A DNA stretch of 64,000 nucleotides from Levilactobacillus yonginensis (GCF_964065165.1 NZ_OZ061549.1:2542001-2606000); one strand, 5' to 3'. Counted from the stretch's first letter, positions 30,086-40,796 are shown. Program-made: numbers and translations. The notes: generated by a model not told the origin, from the letters alone.

Positions 30086-30745
30086 GTGGGTCAAAAAGTA
30101 AATCCAACTGGATTACGGGTCGGTATCATTCGCGACTGGGAAGCAAAGTGGTATGCTGAAAAGGATTTCGCTGCTTACCTGAAGGAAGACCTTCAAATCC
30201 GTAAGTTTATTGAAAAGCGTCTTGTAGACGCATCTGTATCAACTGTTGAGATTGAACGGGCTGCAAACCGCGTCAACATCTCAATTCACACCGCCAAGCC
30301 AGGTATGGTTATTGGTAAGGGTGGTTCCGAAGTCGAAAATCTCCGTAAGGAATTGAACGACTTAACTGGCAAACGTGTTCACATCAACATCGTGGAAATC
30401 AAGAAGCCAGATTTGGACGCCAAATTGGTCGGTGAAAACATCGCTCGTCAATTGGAAGGCCGTGTTGCTTTCCGTCGAGCTATGCGTGGTACGATGCAAC
30501 GTACTATGCGTTCTGGCGCCAAAGGTGTTAAGACGCAAGTCGCTGGTCGTTTAAACGGTGCTGACATGTCCCGTGTCGAAAGCTATGCTGAAGGTACGGT
30601 TCCTCTGCACACGTTACGTGCTGATATTGATTATGCATGGGTTGAAGCTCACACGACTTACGGTTCATTAGGTGTTAAGACCTGGATCTACCGTGGTGAG
30701 ATTTTGCCAGAAAAAAAGCAAACTAACGGACAAGGAGGGAAATAA
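30086..30745 (+). CDS. rpsC: 30S ribosomal protein S3
   Basis: A 219-residue protein at the mRNA entry tunnel with helicase function together with S4/S5. GTG start after AAGGAGGG only 3 bases downstream of rplV stop region. [18 protein letters not shown] start, KH domain with [18 protein letters not shown] (about 77-95), C-terminal [17 protein letters not shown]. Confidence 0.98.
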   Translation: MGQKVNPTGLRVGIIRDWEAKWYAEKDFAAYLKEDLQIRKFIEKRLVDASVSTVEIERAANRVNISIHTAKPGMVIGKGGSEVENLRKELNDLTGKRVHINIVEIKKPDLDAKLVGENIARQLEGRVAFRRAMRGTMQRTMRSGAKGVKTQVAGRLNGADMSRVESYAEGTVPLHTLRADIDYAWVEAHTTYGSLGVKTWIYRGEILPEKKQTNGQGGK

Positions 30746-30747
30746 AC

Positions 30748-31182
30748 ATGCTGGTACCTAAGCGAGTAAAGTTCCGTCGTGTCCACCGTGGTAAGCTTCG
30801 TGGCGAAGCCAAGGGTGGCAAGAGCGTTGCTTTTGGTGACTACGGTTTGCAATCGTTGGATTCCAAGTGGATCTCCAACCGTCAAATCGAAGCTGCGCGT
30901 GTTGCAATTACACGTTACATGAAGCGTGGTGGGAAAGTTTGGATCAAGATTTTCCCTCACAAATCCTACACCGCTAAAGGTGTTGGGGTCCGGATGGGTA
31001 ATGGTAAAGGTACGCCTGATGGCTGGGTAGCCCCAGTTAAGCGCGGTAAGGTATTGTTTGAAGTGGGTGGCGTCTCTGAAGAAGTCGCTCGCGAAGCCTT
31101 ACGTTTGGCTGCCATGAAGCTTCCCGTTCGTACCAAGGTTTTATCACGAGAGGAAGTAGGTGGCGAATCTAATGAAGACTAA
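30748..31182 (+). CDS. rplP: 50S ribosomal protein L16
   Basis: A 144-residue protein at the A-site tRNA elbow and base of the L7/L12 region. [19 protein letters not shown] start and [18 protein letters not shown] (about 78-95). Two bases separate it from rpsC, so coupling is likely; its end overlaps the rpmC start by 11 bases. Confidence 0.98.
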   Translation: MLVPKRVKFRRVHRGKLRGEAKGGKSVAFGDYGLQSLDSKWISNRQIEAARVAITRYMKRGGKVWIKIFPHKSYTAKGVGVRMGNGKGTPDGWVAPVKRGKVLFEVGGVSEEVAREALRLAAMKLPVRTKVLSREEVGGESNED

Positions 31183-31366
31183 AGAAATCAACGAATTAAC
31201 CACTGCTGAAATGCTCGATAAAGAAAAGAGCTACAAGGACGAATTATTCAACTTGCGTTTCCAATTAGCTACTGGTCAATTGGAAAACACCGCACGGTTG
31301 AAGCAGGTTCGTAAGAACATTGCGCGGATTAAAACCGCTCTTCGCCAACAAGAACTGAACAAGTAG
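31172..31366 (+). CDS. rpmC: 50S ribosomal protein L29
   Basis: A 64-residue two-helix protein at the tunnel exit. [19 protein letters not shown] start and [21 protein letters not shown] core. ATG 31172 chosen as the family start; an in-frame GTG 31160 would add four residues. It overlaps the rplP stop. Confidence 0.96.
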   Translation: MKTKEINELTTAEMLDKEKSYKDELFNLRFQLATGQLENTARLKQVRKNIARIKTALRQQELNK

Positions 31367-31394
31367 AATACGATAAGAAGGAGGTCACTAATAC

Positions 31395-31661
31395 ATGAGT
31401 GATGCACGTAATAACCGCAAGGTTTACCGTGGTCGTGTCGTTTCCGACAAAATGGAAAAGACGATCACTGTCGTTGTTGAAACGACAAAGACGGATGCAA
31501 GATATGGCAAGCGCGTCAAGTACTCCAAGAAGTACAAGGCACATGATGAAAACAACGAAGCCCACACAGGCGACATTGTTGAAATCATGGAAACTCGGCC
31601 ACTGTCTGCTACCAAGCGGTTCCGCTTAGTCGACATTGTTGAAAAAGCAGTAATCATTTAG
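31395..31661 (+). CDS. rpsQ: 30S ribosomal protein S17
   Basis: An 88-residue primary 16S rRNA-binding protein. [20 protein letters not shown] and [20 protein letters not shown] are the typical S17 blocks. GAAGGAGG precedes ATG 31395. Confidence 0.98.
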   Translation: MSDARNNRKVYRGRVVSDKMEKTITVVVETTKTDARYGKRVKYSKKYKAHDENNEAHTGDIVEIMETRPLSATKRFRLVDIVEKAVII

Positions 31662-31711
31662 GTGTCGTTTTTATCGTATTCTGAACTAGAACTGAAGGGA
31701 GGACACTAGCT

Positions 31712-32080
31712 GTGATCCAACAAGAAAGCCGTTTAAAGGTTGCCGACAACTCTGGCGCCCGGGAAATTCTGACCATTAAGGTTCTGGGTGGCTCCAAGCG
31801 TCGCTACGCCGGAATTGGTGATGTTATTGTCGCTACTATCAAACAAGCAACACCAGGTGGCGTTGTCAAAAAGGGTGATGTTGTTAAGGCTGTTGTCGTA
31901 CGTACGAAGTCTCGTGTACGTCGTAACGACGGTTCATACATCAGCTTTGATGAAAATGCCGCAGTGCTGATCAAAGACGACAAGAGCCCACAAGGGACTC
32001 GTATCTTCGGACCAGTTGCACGTGAATTGCGTGACAACGACTTCATGAAGATTGTCTCATTAGCACCTGAAGTACTGTAA
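31712..32080 (+). CDS. rplN: 50S ribosomal protein L14
   Basis: A 122-residue protein at the subunit interface and binding site of the silencing factor RsfS. GTG start after [25 protein letters not shown] start and [26 protein letters not shown] end are standard. Confidence 0.98.
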   Translation: MIQQESRLKVADNSGAREILTIKVLGGSKRRYAGIGDVIVATIKQATPGGVVKKGDVVKAVVVRTKSRVRRNDGSYISFDENAAVLIKDDKSPQGTRIFGPVARELRDNDFMKIVSLAPEVL

Positions 32081-32116
32081 TTAAGAATTGTGTTAAACAA
32101 GGAGGTGCCCACAGGA

Positions 32117-32428
32117 ATGCTTATTAAAACTGGTGACAAGGTCCGCGTGATCGCTGGCAAAGACAAAGGCAAAGAAGGAACTGTTTCTAAGGTCCTGAAC
32201 GCCAAGAACCGCGTGATCGTCAAAGGCGTCAATATGATTAAGAAGCACCAAAAAGCTTCTCAAACTAATCCCCAAGGCGGAATTATTGATATTGAAGCAC
32301 CAATTCACGCATCCAACGTAATGCTCATCGATCCTTCGAACAACGAACCAACCCGGCTTGGCGTTCGAGTAGAAGATGGTCACAAAGTCCGGTTCGCTAA
32401 GAAGTCCGGCGAAACCATCGACAAATAA
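32117..32428 (+). CDS. rplX: 50S ribosomal protein L24
   Basis: A 103-residue assembly-initiator protein with an N-terminal KOW motif ([18 protein letters not shown]). ATG 32117 follows AAGGAGGTG; the frame extends upstream to 32090 but without SD. Confidence 0.96.
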   Translation: MLIKTGDKVRVIAGKDKGKEGTVSKVLNAKNRVIVKGVNMIKKHQKASQTNPQGGIIDIEAPIHASNVMLIDPSNNEPTRLGVRVEDGHKVRFAKKSGETIDK

Positions 32429-32453
32429 TCACTGAAAGGAGGAACATAATTTC

Positions 32454-32996
32454 ATGTCAGCTCGTTTAAAAGAAAAGTACGTAAATGAAATTACCCCATC
32501 ATTGGTGGAAAAGTTCAGCTACAGTTCTGTTATGCAAACGCCGAAGATCGAAAAGATCGTTTTGAACATGGGTGTTGGTGATGCTGTTTCCAACGCTAAG
32601 AACCTGGACGAAGCCGTTGAAGAATTGGGTTTGATTTCTGGTCAAAAGCCATTGGTTACTAAGGCCAAGAAGTCAATCGCCACCTTCCGTCTTCGTGAAG
32701 GTATGTCAATCGGTGCAAAGGTTACCCTCCGCGGTGACCGGATGTACGAATTCCTGGACAAATTGATCAACGTGTCATTGCCACGTGTTCGTGACTTCCA
32801 TGGTGTTAGCTCTCGTGCCTTTGATGGCCGTGGGAACTACACTCTGGGTGTTAAAGAACAATTGATTTTCCCAGAAATTAACTTTGATAACGTTAACCGT
32901 GTTCGTGGTTTGGATATTGTTATCGTTACGACGGCAAATACTGATGAAGAGTCACGTGAATTACTGACTCAATTCGGCATGCCGTTTGCACACTAA
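32454..32996 (+). CDS. rplE: 50S ribosomal protein L5
   Basis: A 180-residue 5S rRNA-binding protein of the central protuberance. [17 protein letters not shown] start and the [15 protein letters not shown] signature. GAAAGGAGG lies upstream of ATG 32454. Confidence 0.98.
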   Translation: MSARLKEKYVNEITPSLVEKFSYSSVMQTPKIEKIVLNMGVGDAVSNAKNLDEAVEELGLISGQKPLVTKAKKSIATFRLREGMSIGAKVTLRGDRMYEFLDKLINVSLPRVRDFHGVSSRAFDGRGNYTLGVKEQLIFPEINFDNVNRVRGLDIVIVTTANTDEESRELLTQFGMPFAH

Positions 32997-33016
32997 TAAA
33001 AGGAGGTTCACACAAA

Positions 33017-33202
33017 TTGGCTAAGAAATCTCAAATTGCTAAGAACAAGCGTCCTGCGAAGTTCTCTACTCAGAATTATACTCGTTGCGAACGTTGTGGA
33101 CGTCCACACTCTGTTTATCAAAAGTTCCATCTTTGCCGTATTTGCATGCGGGAATTGGCTCACAAGGGTCAAATTCCTGGCATGAAGAAGGCTAGTTGGT
33201 AA
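33017..33202 (+). CDS. rpsZ: 30S ribosomal protein S14, zinc-binding type Z
   Basis: A 61-residue S14 of the short C+ form. The four zinc ligands are CERC (about 24-27) and CRIC (about 40-43). TTG start after AAAGGAGG. Many Firmicutes carry a second long zinc-free S14 elsewhere, used in zinc shortage; it is not in this window. Confidence 0.97.
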   Translation: MAKKSQIAKNKRPAKFSTQNYTRCERCGRPHSVYQKFHLCRICMRELAHKGQIPGMKKASW

Positions 33203-33236
33203 AACGGAATTTTAAACAAAGGGAGGGTAAACGTTA

Positions 33237-33635
33237 ATGTCCATGACTGATCCTATTGCAGACTTCTTGACGCGTATTCGTAACGCCAACATGGTTCGTC
33301 ACGAATCACTCGAAGTACCTGCATCTAAAATTAAACGCGACATCGCTGAAATCCTGAAGCGCGAAGGTTTCATCCGCAATGTTGAATACATCGATGATGA
33401 CAAGCAAGGCATCATCCGCGTATTCCTCAAGTACGGCAAAGATAACCAACGTGTCATCAGTGGTTTAAAGCGTATTTCCAAGCCAGGTTTACGTTCATAC
33501 GTTAAAGCTGACGCTGTGCCAAAGGTATTAAACGGTTTAGGTATCGCTATTATCTCCACCTCTGAAGGGGTCGTTACAGATAAAGAAGCGCGTGCTAAGA
33601 AAATCGGTGGCGAAGTTCTCGCCTACGTTTGGTAA
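33237..33635 (+). CDS. rpsH: 30S ribosomal protein S8
   Basis: A 132-residue primary 16S-binding protein and, in E. coli, repressor of the spc operon. [18 protein letters not shown] start; C-terminal [27 protein letters not shown] is the S8 signature. GGGAGGG precedes ATG 33237. Confidence 0.98.
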   Translation: MSMTDPIADFLTRIRNANMVRHESLEVPASKIKRDIAEILKREGFIRNVEYIDDDKQGIIRVFLKYGKDNQRVISGLKRISKPGLRSYVKADAVPKVLNGLGIAIISTSEGVVTDKEARAKKIGGEVLAYVW

Positions 33636-33665
33636 AACTTTTAAAAAGATAGGAGGTGCCTTTCA

Positions 33666-34202
33666 GTGAGTCGTATTGGTTATAAAACTGTCAACGTCCC
33701 AGCCGGCGTTGAAGTAAAACGCGATGGTGATCAAGTGACTGTCAAGGGTCCAAAGGGTGAATTAACTCGGACTTTCTCAGACATCATCACCATGAAAATT
33801 AGTGACGGTGCGGTTGATTTCGACCGTCCAGATGATAACAACAAGACGCGTGCCCTTCATGGTACTCAGCGTGCTAACTTAAACAACATGGTTGAAGGTG
33901 TTGTTAGTGGTTTCGCTAAGACTTTGAAGTTAGTCGGTGTTGGTTACCGTGTTCAAGCTAAGGGTAAGACTTTAGTATTGAGCGTTGGTTACTCCAACCC
34001 TGTTGAGATGGCTATTCCTGAATCCTTGGATGTCAAGGTTCCAGACAACACCACCATCAACATCGCCGGCATTAGCAAGCAAGAAGTCGGTGACTTCGCT
34101 GCTGAAGTTCGTGCCGTTCGTTCACCAGAACCTTACAAAGGTAAGGGTATCCGTTACGAAAACGAATACGTTCGAATTCGTGAAGGTAAAACTGGTAAGT
34201 AA
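33666..34202 (+). CDS. rplF: 50S ribosomal protein L6
   Basis: A 178-residue protein near the GTPase-associated centre. GTG start after [22 protein letters not shown] start; the signature [25 protein letters not shown] closes the protein. Confidence 0.98.
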   Translation: MSRIGYKTVNVPAGVEVKRDGDQVTVKGPKGELTRTFSDIITMKISDGAVDFDRPDDNNKTRALHGTQRANLNNMVEGVVSGFAKTLKLVGVGYRVQAKGKTLVLSVGYSNPVEMAIPESLDVKVPDNTTINIAGISKQEVGDFAAEVRAVRSPEPYKGKGIRYENEYVRIREGKTGK

Positions 34203-34243
34203 AGCAGCTTAAATGCTGATAATTCTACAAAGAGGTGACTATT

Positions 34244-34600
34244 TTGATTACGAAACCAGATAAGAACAAGACACGTCAAAAGCGTCATATGCGTGTCCGC
34301 AACAAAATTTCTGGAACTGCAGAACGCCCACGCTTAAACGTTTTCCGCTCTAACAAAAACATCTACGCTCAAGTCATTGATGACGTAGCGGGTGTCACGC
34401 TTGTTAGTGCCTCGACGTTAGATAGTGATGCAAATGGTGACAACAAGACCGACCAAGCTAAGGCTGTTGGTGAATTAGTTGCTAAGCGCGCTGTCGAAAA
34501 GAAGATTAGCAATGTTGTGTTTGATCGTGGCGGTTACTTATACCACGGCCGTGTTCAAGCATTGGCAGAAGCTGCTCGCGAAAACGGGCTGAAATTTTAA
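34244..34600 (+). CDS. rplR: 50S ribosomal protein L18
   Basis: A 118-residue 5S rRNA-binding protein. TTG 34244 gives the usual [15 protein letters not shown] start with AGAGGTG upstream; GTG 34235 lies in the SD. C-terminal [24 protein letters not shown] is standard. Confidence 0.96.
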   Translation: MITKPDKNKTRQKRHMRVRNKISGTAERPRLNVFRSNKNIYAQVIDDVAGVTLVSASTLDSDANGDNKTDQAKAVGELVAKRAVEKKISNVVFDRGGYLYHGRVQALAEAARENGLKF

Positions 34601-34622
34601 CAGTAAGGAGGAATAACCACAC

Positions 34623-35126
34623 ATGGCAAAATTTATTGATCCCGACAAGTTAGAACTTGAAGATAACGTTGTTGCTATCAACCGGATCACCAAAGTTGTT
34701 AAAGGTGGCCGTCGTCTTCGGTTCGCTGCACTTGTAATTGTCGGCGACAAGAAGGGTCACGTTGGCTTCGGTACTGGTAAAGCTCAAGAAGTTCCAGAAG
34801 CTATCCGTAAGGCCGTTGAAGCTGCTCGTAAGAACTTGATCGAAGTACCTATCGTGGGAACTACCATTCCTCACGAAGTCCTTGGTTCATTTGGTGGGGG
34901 TAAGATCATGCTCAAGCCTGCCGCTGAAGGTTCTGGGGTTACTGCTGGTGGCTCAGTTCGTTCCGTCATGGAATTAGCTGGTGTTGCTGACGTTACTTCA
35001 AAGCGTTTAGGTTCTAACACGCCAGTCAACGCAGTTCGGGCCACATTTGATGGCTTGGCTCAGTTGAAGCGTGCTGAAGAAGTTGCCGCTCTCCGTGGTG
35101 TCTCTCTTCAACACTTAGCTGAATAA
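34623..35126 (+). CDS. rpsE: 30S ribosomal protein S5
   Basis: A 167-residue fidelity protein. N-terminal dsRBD-like domain with [18 protein letters not shown], and the spectinomycin loop VKGGRR looks wild type. C-terminal [29 protein letters not shown] precedes ATG 34623. Confidence 0.98.
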   Translation: MAKFIDPDKLELEDNVVAINRITKVVKGGRRLRFAALVIVGDKKGHVGFGTGKAQEVPEAIRKAVEAARKNLIEVPIVGTTIPHEVLGSFGGGKIMLKPAAEGSGVTAGGSVRSVMELAGVADVTSKRLGSNTPVNAVRATFDGLAQLKRAEEVAALRGVSLQHLAE

Positions 35127-35140
35127 GGAGGGGTATTAAA

Positions 35141-35323
35141 ATGGCTCAATTAAAAGTTACTTTAATTCATAGTGTTGCTCACCGCCTCCCTAAACAGCGT
35201 AAGATTGTGGAAGCTATGGGCTTACACCGAGTAAACAGCACCGTTATCCAACCAGATAACGAAGCTACTCGTGGTGCGCTTTTCCAAATCGCACATTTAA
35301 TTAAGGTTGAAGAAGTTAAATAG
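35141..35323 (+). CDS. rpmD: 50S ribosomal protein L30
   Basis: A 60-residue protein with the L30 pattern [37 protein letters not shown] lies upstream of ATG 35141. Between rpsE and rplO, its usual place. Confidence 0.97.
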   Translation: MAQLKVTLIHSVAHRLPKQRKIVEAMGLHRVNSTVIQPDNEATRGALFQIAHLIKVEEVK

Positions 35324-35358
35324 TTTTCATATCATTAAATAAGGAGGTGCGCAATAGC

Positions 35359-35793
35359 ATGAAGTTGAATGAATTAAAACCTGCTGAAGGCTCACGGAAG
35401 GTTCGTAACCGGGTTGGCCGTGGTGATTCATCTGGTAATGGTAAGACTGCCGGTCGTGGCCAAAAAGGTCAAAAGGCTCGTAGCAAGACTCGTTTGGGTT
35501 TTGAAGGTGGCCAAATGCCATTGTACCGTCGAATCCCAAAGCGTGGGTTTACCAACATTAACCGCAAGGAATTTGCTGTCGTAAACTTATCTGCTTTGAA
35601 CGTCTTCGACGATGGTGCTGAAGTTACTCCAGCTGCCTTGGTTGAAGCTGGCATCGTTAAAAACGAAAAAGCCGGTGTCAAAGTTTTGGGTAACGGCGAG
35701 TTGTCAAAGAAGTTGACGGTTAAAGCCGCTAAATTCTCTAAGTCAGCTGCCGAAGCTATCGAAGCTGCTGGTGGTAAAACTGAGGTGATTTAA
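35359..35793 (+). CDS. rplO: 50S ribosomal protein L15
   Basis: A 144-residue protein with the glycine/arginine-rich N-terminus [22 protein letters not shown] 35359 ([14 protein letters not shown]) has AAGGAGGTG upstream. Its TAA overlaps the ATG of secY by one base. Confidence 0.97.
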   Translation: MKLNELKPAEGSRKVRNRVGRGDSSGNGKTAGRGQKGQKARSKTRLGFEGGQMPLYRRIPKRGFTNINRKEFAVVNLSALNVFDDGAEVTPAALVEAGIVKNEKAGVKVLGNGELSKKLTVKAAKFSKSAAEAIEAAGGKTEVI

Positions 35794-37103
35794 TGCTATC
35801 AAGCTTGAAAAACGCCTTTAAGATTAAAGACATTCGTAAGAAGATATTCTTTACTCTATTGGTTTTGATTGTCTTTCGGTTGGGTACTTATATTACCGTC
35901 CCCGGCATTAACGCAAAGGCACTTCAAAGCGTTGCGTCTTCTGGATTGGTTAGTATTTTAGATACCTTCAGTGGTGGTGGGTTGCAAAACTATTCCATCT
36001 TCGCGATGGGGGTTTCACCTTACATCACTGCACAAATCGTTATTCAATTGCTACAAATGGACATCGTTCCGCGCTTCGTTGAATGGAGCAAGCAAGGGGA
36101 CGTTGGTCGTCGGAAGTTAAACCAAGCGACTCGGTACTTAGCGATTGCCTTGGCATTCGTTCAGTCTATTGGTATCACCGCTGGTTTTAGTGCCTTAAGT
36201 TCACTAAAATTGGTTGAAAATCCTAGTGTCACTACTTATCTTGCCATCGGATTAATTCTGACTGGTGGGACGATGTTAACGACTTGGATGGGTGATATGA
36301 TTACCGATCGTGGTTTAGGTAACGGGATCTCAATGATTATCTTTGCGGGTATCATTGCTCGGACACCTAATTCTGTTTATCAGCTTTTCCAAACTTACTT
36401 CATTGACGCTGACAAAGGGACCTTATGGAAGAGTGTCTTGTTCATTATTGGGTTGATCGTCTTAGTTCTGATTATTGTGACCTTTACCACTTGGGTTCAA
36501 CAAGCGGAACGGCGTGTACCTATTCAATACACTCGGCGGGTATCTGGTTCGCCAGATAGCAGCTACCTCCCATTAAAGGTCAACGTTGCCGGGGTTATCC
36601 CCGTCATCTTCGCGAGTTCGTTTATTGCGACACCACAGACTATTCTGATGGCGTTCCAAAACACGCACTCTCAAGATGCTTGGTACCAAACTTTAACAGA
36701 CGTCTTTAATATGCAAACGCCGGATGGTGCCGTATTGTACACTGTTCTGATCGTTGTGTTCACGTTCTTCTATGCGTTCGTTCAAGTCAACCCAGAAAAG
36801 TTAGCCGAGAACCTGCAAAAGCAGGGGAGCTATATTCCTGGTGTTTGGCCTGGTCACGAAACACAATCTTATGTTTCCAGTCTGTTGATGCGTCTTAGCA
36901 CTGTTGGGGCGCTCTTCCTTGGATTCATTTCTTTGATTCCGTTAGTTGCCCAGAACCTGTGGAACTTAGATGAGTCAATTGGTTTAGGTGGTACCAGCCT
37001 CTTAATCGTGGTTGGGGTTGCTATTGAAACCATGCGGCAAATCGACGGATTAATGATGAAGCGCGAATACGTTGGCTTTATCCAAGGTCCAGAACCAGCT
37101 TAA
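35793..37103 (+). CDS. secY: Preprotein translocase subunit SecY
   Basis: A 436-residue, ten-helix membrane channel for Sec export and membrane insertion. Plug and TM2 region GLVSILDTFSGGGLQNYSIFAMGVSPYITAQI (around residues 50-80), signature YITAQIVIQLLQM, and cytoplasmic loops with basic residues (ERRVPIQYTRR). Starts by a one-base overlap with rplO. Followed by a hairpin and adk. A SecY2 accessory paralog is not seen. Confidence 0.98.
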   Translation: MLSSLKNAFKIKDIRKKIFFTLLVLIVFRLGTYITVPGINAKALQSVASSGLVSILDTFSGGGLQNYSIFAMGVSPYITAQIVIQLLQMDIVPRFVEWSKQGDVGRRKLNQATRYLAIALAFVQSIGITAGFSALSSLKLVENPSVTTYLAIGLILTGGTMLTTWMGDMITDRGLGNGISMIIFAGIIARTPNSVYQLFQTYFIDADKGTLWKSVLFIIGLIVLVLIIVTFTTWVQQAERRVPIQYTRRVSGSPDSSYLPLKVNVAGVIPVIFASSFIATPQTILMAFQNTHSQDAWYQTLTDVFNMQTPDGAVLYTVLIVVFTFFYAFVQVNPEKLAENLQKQGSYIPGVWPGHETQSYVSSLLMRLSTVGALFLGFISLIPLVAQNLWNLDESIGLGGTSLLIVVGVAIETMRQIDGLMMKREYVGFIQGPEPA

Positions 37104-37113
37104 TGAGTTTCCA

Positions 37114-37153
37114 GCGGGTGTGTTGATCTTTTAGCACACCTGCTTGTGTTTTT
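37114..37153 (+). terminator. Hairpin with T run between secY and adk
   Basis: GCGGGTGTG (37114-37122) pairs with CACACCTGC (37135-37143), then TTGTGTTTTT. It may be a partial terminator lowering readthrough to adk. Confidence 0.55.
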
Positions 37154-37184
37154 CGGGTAAATTTCGAGTTAAAGGAGAACGAAC

Positions 37185-37844
37185 ATGACAGCAATGAATT
37201 TGATCCTCATGGGTTTACCAGGTGCCGGTAAAGGTACGCAAGCCGAAAAGATTATCAAGGAGTTCAACTTGCCGCATATTTCCACGGGAGACATCTTCCG
37301 TGATGCGATGAAGAACGAAACTGAAATGGGATTGGCAGCGAAGAAGTTCATCGACAAAGGTGAACTTGTGCCGGACGAAGTCACGAACGGCATCGTTCGC
37401 GACCGGTTAGCTCAGGATGATACCAAAAACGGGTTCATGTTGGATGGGTTTCCCCGTTCTATTGTTCAAGCCGAAGCGTTAAACACGTTTGGCCCTGAAC
37501 TTGATCGGACCATCAACGCCGTGATTAATATTCACGTTGAACCAGATGTTTTGGTTGAACGCCTTTCTGGTCGTTACATTTGCCGCAACTGTGGCGCAAC
37601 TTACCACAAGCTGTACAAGCAGCCTAAGGTTGAAGGTACGTGTGACGTCTGTGGTAGTCATGACTTCTATCAACGCGAAGATGACAAGCCTGAAACGGTG
37701 AAGAATCGTTTGGCAGTGAATTTGAAAGCAAATACACCGCTGGTTGATTACTACACCAAGAAGAACTTGTTGTTCACCGTTGATGGTGACCGTGACATTG
37801 ATGATGTTTACGTCGACATCGAAAAGATCCTGAAGAACCTCTAG
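37185..37844 (+). CDS. adk: Adenylate kinase
   Basis: A 219-residue enzyme that interconverts ATP + AMP and 2 ADP. P-loop [10 protein letters not shown] (about residues 10-19), AMP-binding [11 protein letters not shown], and a zinc-type lid with CRNC (about 133-136) and CDVC (about 153-156), the four-cysteine form of Gram-positives. ATG 37185 has AAAGGAG; ATG 37194 is an alternative. Confidence 0.97.
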   Translation: MTAMNLILMGLPGAGKGTQAEKIIKEFNLPHISTGDIFRDAMKNETEMGLAAKKFIDKGELVPDEVTNGIVRDRLAQDDTKNGFMLDGFPRSIVQAEALNTFGPELDRTINAVINIHVEPDVLVERLSGRYICRNCGATYHKLYKQPKVEGTCDVCGSHDFYQREDDKPETVKNRLAVNLKANTPLVDYYTKKNLLFTVDGDRDIDDVYVDIEKILKNL

Positions 37845-37859
37845 GAAGTAGCTTAGTTC

Positions 37860-37888
37860 TTGCTTAACTAGAAGAATTATGGTAAGCT
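37860..37888 (+). promoter_or_regulatory. Promoter before infA
   Basis: TTGCTT (37860-37865), 17-bp spacer, TAAGCT (37883-37888). Gives the alpha operon its own start. Confidence 0.75.
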
Positions 37889-37898
37889 TATTCAGGTT

Positions 37899-37990
37899 TA
37901 GCCTGTAAATGGCGCGCTGACGCGATTCACAGGTGCTAGGTGGGGGCAACTCGTTGTCCTTGCCGCTTTTACGTGTATTTACACGCAATT
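37899..37990 (+). promoter_or_regulatory. Structured infA leader
   Basis: TAGCCTGT (37899-37906) pairs with ACAGGTGCTA (37929-37938) with a bulge, and CGTGT-ATTT-ACACG (37972-37985) forms a second hairpin just before the infA SD. Candidate post-transcriptional control region; function unknown. Confidence 0.45.
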
Positions 37991-38007
37991 AAAAGGGAGG
38001 TACTTTC

Positions 38008-38226
38008 GTGGCGAAAAGCGATGTCATCGAAGTCGAAGGTAAAGTTACCGAAACATTACCAAATGCGATGTTTCGGGTCGAATTAGAAAACGGTCATGAG
38101 ATTCTCGCTCACGTTTCCGGTAAGATTCGGATGCATTACATCCGGATTCTGCCTGGTGACCGAGTAACTGTTGAAATGTCACCGTATGACTTGTCTAAAG
38201 GCCGGATTACTTATCGCTTTAAGTAA
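38008..38226 (+). CDS. infA: Translation initiation factor IF-1
   Basis: A 72-residue OB-fold factor that blocks the A site during initiation. [40 protein letters not shown] is standard. GTG start after AAAGGGAGG. First gene of the infA-rpmJ-rpsM-rpsK-rpoA-rplQ unit. Confidence 0.98.
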   Translation: MAKSDVIEVEGKVTETLPNAMFRVELENGHEILAHVSGKIRMHYIRILPGDRVTVEMSPYDLSKGRITYRFK

Positions 38227-38254
38227 CGGTTAGACAGATGTAGGAGGGATATTC

Positions 38255-38374
38255 ATGAAAGTAAGACCATCAGTTAAGCCAATGTGCGAACACTGCAAGG
38301 TTATCAAGCGTAAAGGCCGAGTAATGATCATTTGCTCAGCTAACCCTAAGCACAAACAACGCCAGGGTAAGTAA
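38255..38374 (+). CDS. rpmJ: 50S ribosomal protein L36
   Basis: A 39-residue zinc-binding protein, [20 protein letters not shown] onward, ending KHKQRQGK. Zinc ligands C11, C14, C27 and H33 are all present. AGGAGGG precedes ATG 38255. It is too short for many gene callers. Confidence 0.97.
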   Translation: MKVRPSVKPMCEHCKVIKRKGRVMIICSANPKHKQRQGK

Positions 38375-38399
38375 TTCAATTTATAGGAGGTGCACTTAA

Positions 38400-38765
38400 A
38401 TGCCACGTATTGCTGGAGTGGATTTACCACGTGATAAGCGAATCGCTTACGGTTTGACTTACATTTTTGGAATCGGGATCAACACCGCACACAAGATTGT
38501 TGCGGATGCTGGTGTCGCAGAAGACGTTCGGGTTCGCGATATGACGCCTGATCAAGAAGACAAGATTCGTGCCGAAGTAGACAAGTACAAAGTTGAAGGT
38601 GACTTACGTCGTGAAGTTAGCTTGAACATCAAGAACTTGCAAGAAATGGGTTCTTACCGCGGTATGCGTCACCGTCGTGGACTGCCTGTTCGCGGCCAAC
38701 ACACCAAAAACAATGCCCGCACTCGGAAGGGTAAAGCCGTTTCCGTTGCCGGTAAGAAGAAGTAA
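38400..38765 (+). CDS. rpsM: 30S ribosomal protein S13
   Basis: A 121-residue head protein bridging to the 50[26 protein letters not shown] start, C-terminal [25 protein letters not shown] before ATG 38400. Confidence 0.98.
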   Translation: MPRIAGVDLPRDKRIAYGLTYIFGIGINTAHKIVADAGVAEDVRVRDMTPDQEDKIRAEVDKYKVEGDLRREVSLNIKNLQEMGSYRGMRHRRGLPVRGQHTKNNARTRKGKAVSVAGKKK

Positions 38766-38782
38766 GGGAGGTTTATCACTTT

Positions 38783-39172
38783 ATGGCTACTAGAAGAACT
38801 AGTCGCAAGCGTCGGGTCAAGAAGAATATTGAAGCCGGTGTTGCACACATTCACGCTACGTTTAACAACACATTAGTTATGATCACAGACGTTCAAGGGA
38901 ACGCTATTGCTTGGTCATCAGCTGGTGCCTTAGGTTTCAAGGGTAGTCGGAAGTCAACGCCATTTGCTGCACAAATGGCTGCTGAAGCCGCTGCTAAAGC
39001 ATCACAAGAACATGGTGTTAAGTCCGTTGAAGTTGCTGTTAAGGGTCCTGGTTCAGGACGTGAAGCTGCTATTCGGGCAATCCAAGCTGCTGGTATCGAA
39101 GTTACGGCTATTCGTGACGTTACGCCAGTGCCTCATAATGGTACTCGTCCTCCAAAGCGCCGTCGGGTTTAA
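38783..39172 (+). CDS. rpsK: 30S ribosomal protein S11
   Basis: A 129-residue platform protein near the E site. [40 protein letters not shown] core and the end [10 protein letters not shown] are standard. The 87-base gap to rpoA is longer than others in the operon and holds no gene. Confidence 0.98.
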   Translation: MATRRTSRKRRVKKNIEAGVAHIHATFNNTLVMITDVQGNAIAWSSAGALGFKGSRKSTPFAAQMAAEAAAKASQEHGVKSVEVAVKGPGSGREAAIRAIQAAGIEVTAIRDVTPVPHNGTRPPKRRRV

Positions 39173-39259
39173 CGTGAGCGTTTCATTAATGAGGGCAACC
39201 TTCATGATGGGATTGACTTATAGGAGCTCAACGCGGTTTGAAAGGGGTAAACGATAAGA

Positions 39260-40210
39260 ATGATTGAATTTGAAAAGCCTAACATTCATAAAATTGACGA
39301 AAGCAGTAACTACGGCAAGTTTGTTGTCGAACCGTTGGAACGTGGTTACGGAACAACGCTTGGCAACTCTTTGCGTCGGATTCTGCTTTCATCATTACCT
39401 GGTGCAGCTGTTACCAGCATTCAAATCGACGGGGTTCTGCATGAATTCTCTACTGTCGAAGGGGTCGTTGAAGACGTCACACAAATCATCTTAAATGTTA
39501 AGAAGATTGCGTTGAAGTTAAACGGTTCTGATGATCAGGAAGAAACCATGGAGATCAACGTTAAGGGACCTGCCCAAATCACCGCTGGTGATATTGTGGC
39601 TGGTGCCGACGTTGACGTTTTGAACCCAGATCTGTACATTGCAACGGTTGCCGATGGTGCAACGTTCCATATGCGGATGACGGCTGACAAGGGCCGGGGT
39701 TATGTTTCTGCTGACGAGAACAAGACTCGCAACACGGACATGCCTATCGGTGTCTTAGCTGTGGATTCTATTTACACCCCAATCGAACGGGTTAACTACC
39801 AAGTAGAGAATGCACGGGTTGGCCAACGGGCTGACTATGATAAATTGACCCTGGATGTTTGGACAAACGGTTCAATTAATCCAAGCGAAGCCATTGCTCT
39901 GGCTGCAAAGATCTTGACCGAACATCTGGCTATGTTTGTCGACCTGACTGACGAAGCTAAGAATGCGGAAATCATGGTTGAAAAAGAAGAAACTCACAAG
40001 GAAAAGATGCTTGAGATGACCATCGAAGAGCTCGACTTGTCCGTTCGTTCTTACAACTGCTTGAAGCGTGCTGGTATCAACACGGTCCAAGAATTGAACA
40101 ACAAGACTGAAGCAGACATGATGAAGGTTCGTAACTTGGGTCGCAAGTCCCTTGAAGAAGTTAAGGCTAAGTTAGCTGACTTAGGTTTGTCACTTCGGAA
40201 GGAAGACTAA
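39260..40210 (+). CDS. rpoA: DNA-directed RNA polymerase alpha subunit
   Basis: A 316-residue subunit that nucleates core assembly. Alpha-NTD with [25 protein letters not shown] (about 30-55). The CTD contains [22 protein letters not shown] and [16 protein letters not shown], the UP-element and activator-binding HhH region. GAAAGGGG lies about 12 bases upstream of ATG 39260. Confidence 0.98.
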   Translation: MIEFEKPNIHKIDESSNYGKFVVEPLERGYGTTLGNSLRRILLSSLPGAAVTSIQIDGVLHEFSTVEGVVEDVTQIILNVKKIALKLNGSDDQEETMEINVKGPAQITAGDIVAGADVDVLNPDLYIATVADGATFHMRMTADKGRGYVSADENKTRNTDMPIGVLAVDSIYTPIERVNYQVENARVGQRADYDKLTLDVWTNGSINPSEAIALAAKILTEHLAMFVDLTDEAKNAEIMVEKEETHKEKMLEMTIEELDLSVRSYNCLKRAGINTVQELNNKTEADMMKVRNLGRKSLEEVKAKLADLGLSLRKED

Positions 40211-40240
40211 TTTTAGACACTCAAAGGAGGGTTTCTGGTT

Positions 40241-40624
40241 ATGAGTTACCGTAAATTACAACGGACTAGTTCTCAACGTCGTGCCTTGTTACGCGATTTG
40301 ACCACTAGTTTAATCTTGAACGGCCGCATCGAAACGACTGAAGCACGTGCTAAGGAAGTTCGCAAGACGGCTGACCAAATGATTACCTTGGGTAAGCAAG
40401 GCGACTTACACGCACGTCGTCAAGCCGCTGCTTTCATCCGTAACGTAGTTGCTGATGTCAAGGAAGATGGCGACGATGTCGTTGTTACCAGCGCATTGCA
40501 AAAGGTATTTAGCGAATTAGCACCTAAGTATGCTGATCGTAAGGGTGGTTACACGCGTATCATGAAGACGATGCCTCGTCGTGGTGATGGCGCTGCTATG
40601 GCTATCTTGGAATTCGTTGACTAA
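40241..40624 (+). CDS. rplQ: 50S ribosomal protein L17
   Basis: A 127-residue protein with [24 protein letters not shown] at the start and a C-terminal [30 protein letters not shown] precedes ATG 40241. Last gene of the alpha operon; the 3' region carries the L17 downstream element. Confidence 0.98.
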   Translation: MSYRKLQRTSSQRRALLRDLTTSLILNGRIETTEARAKEVRKTADQMITLGKQGDLHARRQAAAFIRNVVADVKEDGDDVVVTSALQKVFSELAPKYADRKGGYTRIMKTMPRRGDGAAMAILEFVD

Positions 40625-40679
40625 TTATTAGTTCGGATTCAGGGAGCTTGTCACTTCCCTAAAACGTGGCAATTAGGTT

Positions 40680-40796
40680 TCAAATTAATCACTAGGACCA
40701 TGTGGTATAGAGCGTTATGATGATGGGTTTTCCCCGAGTCTAGCTTGAATGGGGGCAAACGCCTCAGCGCCGCTGGTTTGTTAGTGATTTTTTTTG
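40680..40796 (+). ncRNA. L17 downstream element (L17DE)-type RNA and terminator
   Basis: Right after rplQ, AATCACTA (40687-40694) pairs perfectly with TAGTGATT (40782-40789), enclosing about 87 bases with an inner hairpin CAAAC-GCC-CAG/CTGG-GTTTG (40756-40780). T8 follows (40788-40795). Location and lineage match the Rfam L17 downstream element of Lactobacillales. The outer stem plus T run should act as the terminator of the alpha operon. Confidence 0.75.
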
